From: Loripinus fragilis
Taxonomy: Eukaryota > Mollusca > Bivalvia > Lucinida > Lucinidae
Direction of reading: 5' to 3'
DNA: 64,000 nucleotides
NCBI GenBank assembly: GCA_964019695.1
Contig: OZ026530.1
Coordinates: 30,610,690-30,674,689 of the forward strand
Shown one piece after another: positions 56,955 to 64,000 of this stretch. The notes below the pieces were generated by a model. The model saw nothing but the letters and a program-made list of their open reading frames with translations. It ran no database searches and was not told the origin of the DNA. The translations under genes and the position numbers were made by a program. Within the stretch, counting starts at the first letter, position 1. The number at the start of each line of letters is the position of its first letter.

Positions 56955-57370
56955 GGCATTCAAAAAGATTGTCAAACGTTATAAAAAGGTTGGATATAAC
57001 TTGGATATTATGCAACAATCTGCATGCCTGGTTTTAAACCCAATCACAGATTATAGCTATGGTTTTCTCTTTAATTGCACGACGGTGACTTAGGCTACTG
57101 TCCGTTCTAAGGTGGTGGATTTGTTGTTGTTGATTCATTGTTGATTGTTACTCCCATTATGGGATTCTATAATTGTTCTATGTTTTGTTGCGTATTACTT
57201 TGTGTCCATTCAAGTTTTGCAATCATCTTGATGGGGAAGAGAGAGCTTGTTACTTTGCTTAGTTTGTCTTCATGGTGTATTGTGATTGTTGTGTTGCTCT
57301 TCCTCGCGGTGCCATAGATTTGTCTGCAGTTTATGATTGTAGTATTTCCTGATCATACTCACTATTTTTC
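56955..57370 (+). repeat. Composite of two dispersed repeats, plus orientation
   Basis: 56955-57095 matches the reverse complement of 42595-42740 (GGTTTTAAACCCAATCACAG, TTTAATTGCACGACGGTG). 57095-57365 matches the reverse complement of part of the 476-bp repeat (GTTACTCCCATTATGGGATT, GATGGGGAAGAGAGAGCTTG, TCCTGATCATACTCACT). Confidence 0.75.
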
Positions 57371-57929
57371 GTGCCCTCTTTAAAACTTGAACACTGTTGC
57401 AGATAATTGTTGAAACTTCATGTATATGTTAAACACTATGTGGTGATGTAACGTTGTCAAGAACAATAACTCTGACTAACTTGCATCAGTGACTTATTTA
57501 TCCTTCTGACACTGAACGTAGGGGAGACGTCTGTTTATAATTTATATTTGTGTAGAAAATCAATTTCTAGGTCTGTAAAATTTCTATTATACGAAACACT
57601 AGGAGCTGTTTATGCCAACCAAATCTGGTTGACAGCTTAGCGTGAACTGTATGTGTACCTGTCAGACTTCAAAATCGTAATCGAGAAAATACTGTTTTGA
57701 GGTTTGACTTGTAGGACTATGAGACATGGTACCCTATTCCAAAATTACAACACTTGAATAGCAGTCAATAACTCAATTTGCTATAAGGTTTGTTTACATG
57801 GAATACAATATTGTTTATCGAACCATATTCATTTATGAACAGCAATTTTTTTCCGTCATATATTTCTTATTTACACATTTCTATAGCACTTATAACAGTT
57901 AAAGAGCTATATTTTAATGGATTACACAC

Positions 57930-59010
57930 ATTTCCTATTCATAACCTGTAAAAATGCGTTGCCATAGCAACCAGGTGTGTGATCTCATCAGACCTTTGCC
58001 TCTAGACTGAACCCAAAATGGTCACATGTCATTAACAAAAATCAACAAAGTCCTGATATAAACTAGAGTAGACCAAGTTGTTCTCAAAAGTTTGCATTGT
58101 TGTTTACGATCATTTCTTGTTGCAACAGCAACCTTTTTTGTTTTATCCAACACTATTGATAGTAGCTCACAATTTTTATGATGGCAAAGTATATTTATAT
58201 GCTTCAAGGAGTTCAAATGTTGACTGATGGAGTTTTGATGTTCAAACTATAATGCATATGTATTAACATTGGAGGGTGGGGTAATGACACCCCATCGTTT
58301 TTATCATTTTCTTTGTAAAAACCCTAAATCAACCAAATAATCATTATTGGAAGCTATAGAATAACAAAATATTGCCATTTAATGGTAAAAAGTCTCAAAT
58401 TAGCATTGCAAAATCATTCTAGATGTTGAAATGCTAGTGTTTTCTTAAAATCAAATTGTCAACATAGGCAAAGTTGAAGGGCTGCTACTCTTATGTTTGA
58501 AGAGGATTACACCTAATTATTATTGATACTAATTGTACTTAAGTAGGTCAATGAAATTCTTATATCATTTTCTTTCAAAGTGGTTGTCCTTGGGAACTAT
58601 CAGAGGACAAAATTGCGCAATTTCTTAATAATTCAAATGTGCTTGACGGGTACCTAACGTCTGTTGCCATGGTAACATAATCAAACACATTTATGGGTAA
58701 AATAGATATTGTTATGATTCGAGATAAATATATGTATTTATAACATAAGCTCATTGTGTTACATTGTCAAAGAGTAAGTCAGGTTTTTTTTGTTGAAAAA
58801 CAGACAAAATAGGCCATTTGCCCTATTCCGATAACCGTTGCCACGGCAACAGTATTTACTTGGATATCTCGAAAACTACTGGACATATTTGAATATTTTT
58901 TTACAAATCTTCATCATTTGTCAAGGGCTACTGCTGGTAGAAAAATAAACAAAATCTTTTTTTTTTTTGACTTTCCATGGAATGATTGATGGTTACAGTC
59001 AGCTTCTCTT
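57930..59010 (-). repeat. Inverted-repeat right arm with X-box-like motifs
   Basis: Reverse complement of 52165-53275. It carries GTTGCCATAGCAAC (57958), GTTGCAACAGCAAC (58119), GTTGCCATGGTAAC (58663) and GTTGCCACGGCAAC (58837), in mirror order to the left arm. Confidence 0.82.
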
Positions 59011-60640
59011 AGCAATCTGCTGCTTTCCACACCATGATTTAAAGATGAGTACGAAGCATGTGTTGCAGAAGTTTTGTAGATGTTGGAGGTAAAGCTATCA
59101 CTAGGATTTCTCTTCTTTTTACGAATATATTTTAGCAAGTAGATTCCATGGATGTTACTGGTGGATGACTATAATGAAACAAAGGAAGGCATTGCTGCAT
59201 TCATAAACTCTGTATGAGTGGTATCATTGTCACCTATAATAGCTATACATTCACAGTATCGATTCACTGTGCGCTTGAAATGAGTGAAATCGACTGAATC
59301 AGTAGAATCGAAAGTTTTGGCCTAAATTTGTGAGGGGTGGTAAGTATTTTCGCATGTTTTCTTATCGATAGTATTGTTCTTCCGCCGTGGATCTCATTAT
59401 ATTTCTTTTATATATGCGTACATGTCACAATATCGTGCAAAAACAACGACAGTATATCGTGGGAGCGTAAGAAATGCATTCTGTTAGAGGGATAGTTAAA
59501 AAAAAAAATCCACAGCTTTTTATCTTCCCGTTTCGAATTCAAACAACTTAGCTAAAATAATTTCCACCAGGAGTTCGAGAGGTTTATGATCCTACAATAC
59601 CAGAAATCTCAGACTGATCTGTTTTTTTCGATTTTGAGATATTCAGCTAAATGAAAAATTTCTGTAAAAAGTTTTGGGTAAAACAGAGAACAGGCAAGTT
59701 TGGCAAGATTTCCCTTATGATCTAAAGAAATCTTTCTTGCGCTGTACTATTGATATTTTGAGTTGTAAATAAATGATATTTACAACTCAAAATACCTGCT
59801 TTGACTCAAGGTCTATTGGCTTTTGCATAATTCTTTTAAAAGCTCAACTTGTTGAAAAAATCTGCAAATCTTAAGTAACTCACAGAAATATTTATGTTAA
59901 ATTTGGTAGCTCTTTATGATGTTAAAAGACCTTGCCTTTATTGCTTAAAGTTATGTTGGTTATGATATTTAAAACGCAGGTTCCTAAATGCAACTGTCTC
60001 ATTATTTTCTACGTAATGCGGGCCTAGTGGGTGGGGTAAATACGGAGATTGATAGTTTCTAATTTTTCTCAGATTTTTGCATTTGATTCCGATAGAAAAA
60101 CATCATGTCTACTGCAAAAATGTAAAATTTTGTATAAAAATATTGTTCTCTCGTTTTTCAAACAAAACAAAATAACAAATATTGGAATAATATTTAGAAG
60201 GAAATGCAACAAAATTTTTGACAGAAAAAAAACGGAAGGGTTTCCCGACACAGATCTATTTTTTCTAAAATATTACTCATGTGGTCGTCGCAATAATTAA
60301 TTAACACCTGTCAACTAAATCTGCACAGCAAGCAGTGGGCGGTCTGATGTTGTCCTTAGCGCCCATTGGTCAATTACTAAATGAATTCTTTATCAAGTAT
60401 AATTGCCGTTACACACACTTGACTTTCTGATGTTGGCGACGAGATCAAAGGGTCAAATTCTCAATACCGATATAGCCTATACGTCACGGCTGTTGCTGAC
60501 GGGCGTACACGGTTTTATGGGGAAATCAGAGTACGTCCGATCTTGGGATTTTCGGCGTATGGAAGCCAATTTCAGACGTAAAAACGCCCAAAACGTCCAC
60601 TAGTGCAAGCCCTATTCCATGGCGTACATGAGTTAAGATA
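59010..60640. other. No gene recognised; one perfect hairpin
   Basis: AT-rich with short chance frames. TTTTGAGTTGTAAAT (59756-59770) pairs with its inverse in an 18-bp perfect stem (59754-59771 with 59777-59794, five-base loop). GTGGGTGGGGTAAAT at about 60018 resembles the ACCCCACCCACC block of the inverted-repeat family. Confidence 0.5.
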
Positions 60641-60945
60641 TTTTTTAAAGATGGCGTCTGGAGGCGATCTTGGATTTGGTTATTTGAGGTCCTCACAATG
60701 CAAAAATACATGCAGAATTGGATTCCTCATACCAGAAAAACCTCTAAAATGACATTGTACAACGTTCAGTGACAATTATTTACAAAAGTTAGGTTTTCCA
60801 AGATGACATCTGACGGCCATCTTGGATATGGTTATTTGGGGACCTCAAAATGCAAAACTACTTATAGATATGGATTCCTCATACCAGAAAACCTTTAAAC
60901 GACATATTGTACAACATTATGTGACAATTATTTAAAAGATGATGA
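60640..60945 (+). repeat. Tandem pair of about 150-bp units with CATCTTGG hairpins
   Basis: Two units share GGTTATTTG(A/G)GG...CCTCA, ATTCCTCATACCAGAAAA, ACATTGTACAAC and TGACAATTATTTA-type blocks. The unit junction CCAAGATGACATCTGACGGC followed by CATCTTGG forms a hairpin. A GATGATGATGATGA microsatellite ends the second unit. Confidence 0.8.
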
Positions 60946-61274
60946 TGATGATGAAGCATGTATTCTAAATATATTTGGATGGGGAAATCATTTCTTTATA
61001 AATTTTTAAAATAAGGATTTTTAATAGATAAAGTATTATTAAATTTTTGATATCTTCTGCGCATGTGCAGTCTCAATTAATGTGGTCACGCCTACATACT
61101 GGTTGCGCTTGGATAAGTCAAATTTGATTGGTTGTTACAACTTATGGCTAATCTTTGCACCATGTCAGGCTCGGACCCTTCCATTGTGTTAGCGGTCACT
61201 TTTGATTTGACCTTTGACAATTAAACACGGAAAGGAGTCTTTAAGACAGTTTTGTTGTTTTAGGGACCCACAGA

Positions 61275-61350
61275 GTCCATGCCATAGGGCATGCCACGTC
61301 TGCCCACCAGAGCCTAGAGCATGCGGCGTCTTCCCGCCAGAGCGCATCTC
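61275..61350 (+). repeat. Two-unit short tandem repeat
   Basis: GGCATGCCACGTCTGCCCAC then CAGAGCCTA is followed by AGCATGCGGCGTCTTCCCGC then CAGAGCGCA, about 30 bp apart. No gene is supported in 61000-61600. Confidence 0.55.
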
Positions 61351-61619
61351 CAGGAACAGTTTGAGATGGCGCAGAGACGCCCAAACCCCAGGTTCCAGCA
61401 CATCAACGGCATTACACTTTCTTTGCTGGTGTCATGTATCTGTTGCTGCAAATGGATTTCAGAAATTCGCTAATTTCACTTCTAAAAACGAAGTTTTTGC
61501 CAAATTTTAACCCCATTGCCCCTATTTGAAAAAGTAATTACGGCGATCCAAGAAACTTCAACATCTTGTCACATCATTCATACAATCATTTTCCATTTTA
61601 CTGATGGTGAGGGCTTATC

Positions 61620-62150
61620 AGTCAATTTTCGCTAGTTTTTGCTCTACCAATATTGATTTTGAGTAAATATAGAACCATATCCTGCTGTTGTATTTAGTAA
61701 CTATCGATTCATTGTGACACCCTTCGCACGATCCTTGGCAGAGAGCTGCAGAGGGTTTACAATAGCTCCAGAGGACAGGCGAGACAAAGCGACCTTCAGA
61801 GGACCCTCGGACGACCAAGACGACCAGCGGCCGACGACCTTTGATCGTCTACTGTTTTCGAACATGTTTAAAAACAGTACCCGATCACTTTTTCGGTACC
61901 CGACTATAGTAGGACTGAGGTGATTGCCCAGAACTTCCAAGGTGATTGTCCGCAAGTTCCCGATTGTTTCACAGATATGCGGCCGATCAACCAAAATATT
62001 GATCGGGTACTCTCGGGACCAGACCAATCCTTGGTGAATATTATGCCACCATTTCACCAAGGATTGTTTTGTCCGATCGACACGATCTGGACCAGATTGT
62101 CCCCGATCAATCAATTTTTTGATCCGCCTGATTGTCGTCCTGAATCGCCT
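61620..62150. repeat. Foldback-containing tandem repeat, unit 1
   Basis: Homologous to 62495-62980. It contains CTTCAGAGGACCCTCGGACG, a palindrome around GAACATGTTTAAA with flanks TACTGTTTTC / AAACAGTACCCGATC, TTTTTCGGTACCCGACT, and AGATATGCGGCCGATCAACC. It is rich in CGATC / GATCG words. Confidence 0.78.
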
Positions 62151-62494
62151 CCTATCGTCTCCCCCTTTTTGACCCGATTGAGTCCGGACTATATTAACGT
62201 GTCAATTCGAAGCCGTAATCACTTTCTGGCCAGCTAGCGATGATCATGTACCAATAATCAGTGCTGGGCTTGTTTTTGCTCTATAAGATTCGTTCTGCAG
62301 GGACCAGTAAAATGTTATTACATTAGGAAATATGCAGTTTAGAGGACCGAGAGAAAATATTCCAAAAAAGGTATACACTTGCGAGTTTTTAAAGGGCTTT
62401 AATTTGTGTTTTGTTTCAGCGCGTTTATTGAGAAACGTGACTGTGCACTTTTTTTATATTTGGTTTATAATTCTCGGGCTGGTATTGGTATCAA

Positions 62495-62980
62495 TTTGTA
62501 AACTTACTATAAGTCAAAATAATTTTGAGTAAACATAGAGCTAAATCTTGCTATTGTATTTAGGAAATATCAATTCATTTGGAGACCTTACGCAAGATCA
62601 CCGGCAGACTGAGCTACGGAGAGTATACGAAAGCTCCCGAGGGTAGAAGAGAGTTCCAGAGAGTACACGAAAGCTCCAGAGGGCAGACGAGACAAGATGA
62701 CCTTCAGAGGAACCTCGGACGACCAAGACGACCTTGGGCCGACGGGTTCTGGTCGGCTACTGTTTTTGAACATGTTTAAAACAGTAGCCGATCACTTTTT
62801 CGGTACCCGACTCTCGTAGGACTGAGGCGATTGCGCCAGACCTTCCCCGACCTTCCCAGGTGATTGCCCGTGATTGTCCGCAAGTCCCCGATTGCTTTCC
62901 CAGATATGCGGCCGATCTGTCGATCAACCATATATAGAGATCGGGTGCTATCGGGACCAAAATAATCCTTGGTGAAATGG
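62495..62980. repeat. Foldback-containing tandem repeat, unit 2
   Basis: It shares with unit 1 the AATTTTGAGTAAA lead-in, CTTCAGAGGAACCTCGGACG, the palindrome CTACTGTTTTTGAACATGTT then TAAAACAGTAGCCGATC, TTTTTCGGTACCCGACTCTC, and AGATATGCGGCCGATC. The period is about 880 bp. Confidence 0.78.
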
Positions 62981-62989
62981 GGGTATTAG

Positions 62990-64000
62990 ATAAACAACAT
63001 TTTTGGGGTAAAATTGTAAATATTTTCCTACCCATCAGTTTAATCATATGTTTTGGGTTCTCAAAAGAGCCGTCTCAATGCCGTCAAATTGAGACGGTAC
63101 TTTTGAGTACCCAAAACATATGTTTTGGTTGAGAACATTTTTGGTACGCACTCTTAACTAAAGGCCTGCAGACTATATTGATCTATACTGTTGTAAGAGG
63201 ACGAAGATAATGTGACTATAATTCTAGGTTACATTCTATAAGTTGATATAAGCGAAAATACATGTGTGAATAAAGTTTAGTAGACTACTTTGGTCTTCAA
63301 TTTTTTTCCATTCTGAGTCTAAACATGTGTTTTGGTTGCTCAAAAGGATCGTCTCCTTTAGATGGTTCTTTAGAGCACACAAAACTTGTGTTTTGTTGTG
63401 AACTTGGGAGATAGGAAAATTAGTATTGATTTCGCCCTTTATCTAGAGGTCTGAATTTCTTGTCTATCAGAATTTTAACAGAATTATTTTCAGTGCCCAA
63501 AAGAACCATCTCATTGAGACGGCTCTCATAAGCACTCACAAAGTGCATTTTGTTTCTCACTGCACATAACTATCAACAAACTGACTGGTATAGATACATA
63601 CTCTGAGCTTAAACTCCTATTTTCGGAAATGTTTTGGATGCTGAAATGGACCGTCTCATTGATGTAATAATAATATTTTGGATAACACAGCTTTATCAAG
63701 AGGTCCGTATTTCTGTTCCATCAGGACGGAATTACTTCCAGTGCTCAAAAAGAACCGTCTCGCTGAGATAGTTCCCATGAGCACTCACGAAGTATTCTGT
63801 CTACAACTACACACCATTTACCCACTGGTACATGTTAAGGTCCAAATAAGTAAGACTTTGAGCATGGAATTATAAATATTTTCCATTCATAAGTTTGACC
63901 ATGTGTATTTGGACACTCAATAGGACCGTCTCATGGAGAAGACTCTTCTGGGTACTCAAAACTAATCTATGGTTGGGAAATTAGAAGCTTAACCTTAATT
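62990..64000. repeat. Array of family A hairpins at window end
   Basis: Hairpins stand at about 63056-63110 (long, near-perfect), 63330-63385, 63490-63540, 63630-63660, 63740-63790 and 63910-63960. Each is built on (A)CCGTCTCNNTGAGACGG flanked by (G)TGCTCAAAAG-type arms. Spacers recur with TTTTGGTTG and AAATATTTTC. No gene is seen. The array continues to the window edge. Confidence 0.8.

Noticed and set aside
61701..62237. Overlapping frames of 105-137 codons on both strands
   Set aside because: They fall in the CGATC-rich foldback repeat. Both strands are open because stop codons are rare in that composition, and the second tandem unit does not keep the frames.

Overview
This is eukaryotic nuclear DNA with few genes and many repeats. 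It is most likely from a bivalve mollusc. The grounds are tRNA-derived SINEs ending in AAC-rich tails, dispersed hairpin repeats of a style I remember from clam and mussel genomes, and DIRS, Tc1, mariner and Harbinger remnants. The species assignment is an inference. No prokaryotic features, CRISPR arrays or intact viral genes were seen.

Layout. (1) Bases 1-19249 and 23493-46028 are two closely similar head-to-tail copies of one segment. Each carries a gag-like gene of a DIRS retroelement (minus strand), SINEs, MITEs, a Tc1-like remnant, one heparan-sulfate 3-O-sulfotransferase-like gene (plus strand), and a tail of hairpin repeats. (2) Bases 19250-23839 lie between the copies. They hold a foldback repeat and the decayed pol of the DIRS element (tyrosine recombinase, RNase H, reverse transcriptase, minus strand), whose gag lies inside copy 2. 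(3) Bases 46029-64000 are single copy and contain no host gene I could recognise. They hold mariner and Harbinger remnants, SINEs, a large inverted repeat whose arms carry X-box-like motifs, a long AT microsatellite, tandem foldback repeats, and a hairpin array at the end.

The only plausible host genes are the two sulfotransferase paralogs. Each has a short first exon encoding a type II membrane anchor and a second exon encoding a repeat-containing stem plus the catalytic domain. The stem repeat has 5 nine-residue units in copy 1 and 22 in copy 2.

Because the two copies align, each can serve as the empty-site reference for the other. This exposes recent mobile insertions: 1706-2008, 8317-8630 and 15114-18113 in copy 1; about 31578-31909, 33521-33755, 37595-38286 and 38721-43883 in copy 2. 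The 5163-bp element at 38721-43883 has perfect 49-bp inverted ends, a TATAT duplication and mirrored subterminal repeats, but no transposase I recognise. It is the best candidate here for an undescribed mobile element.
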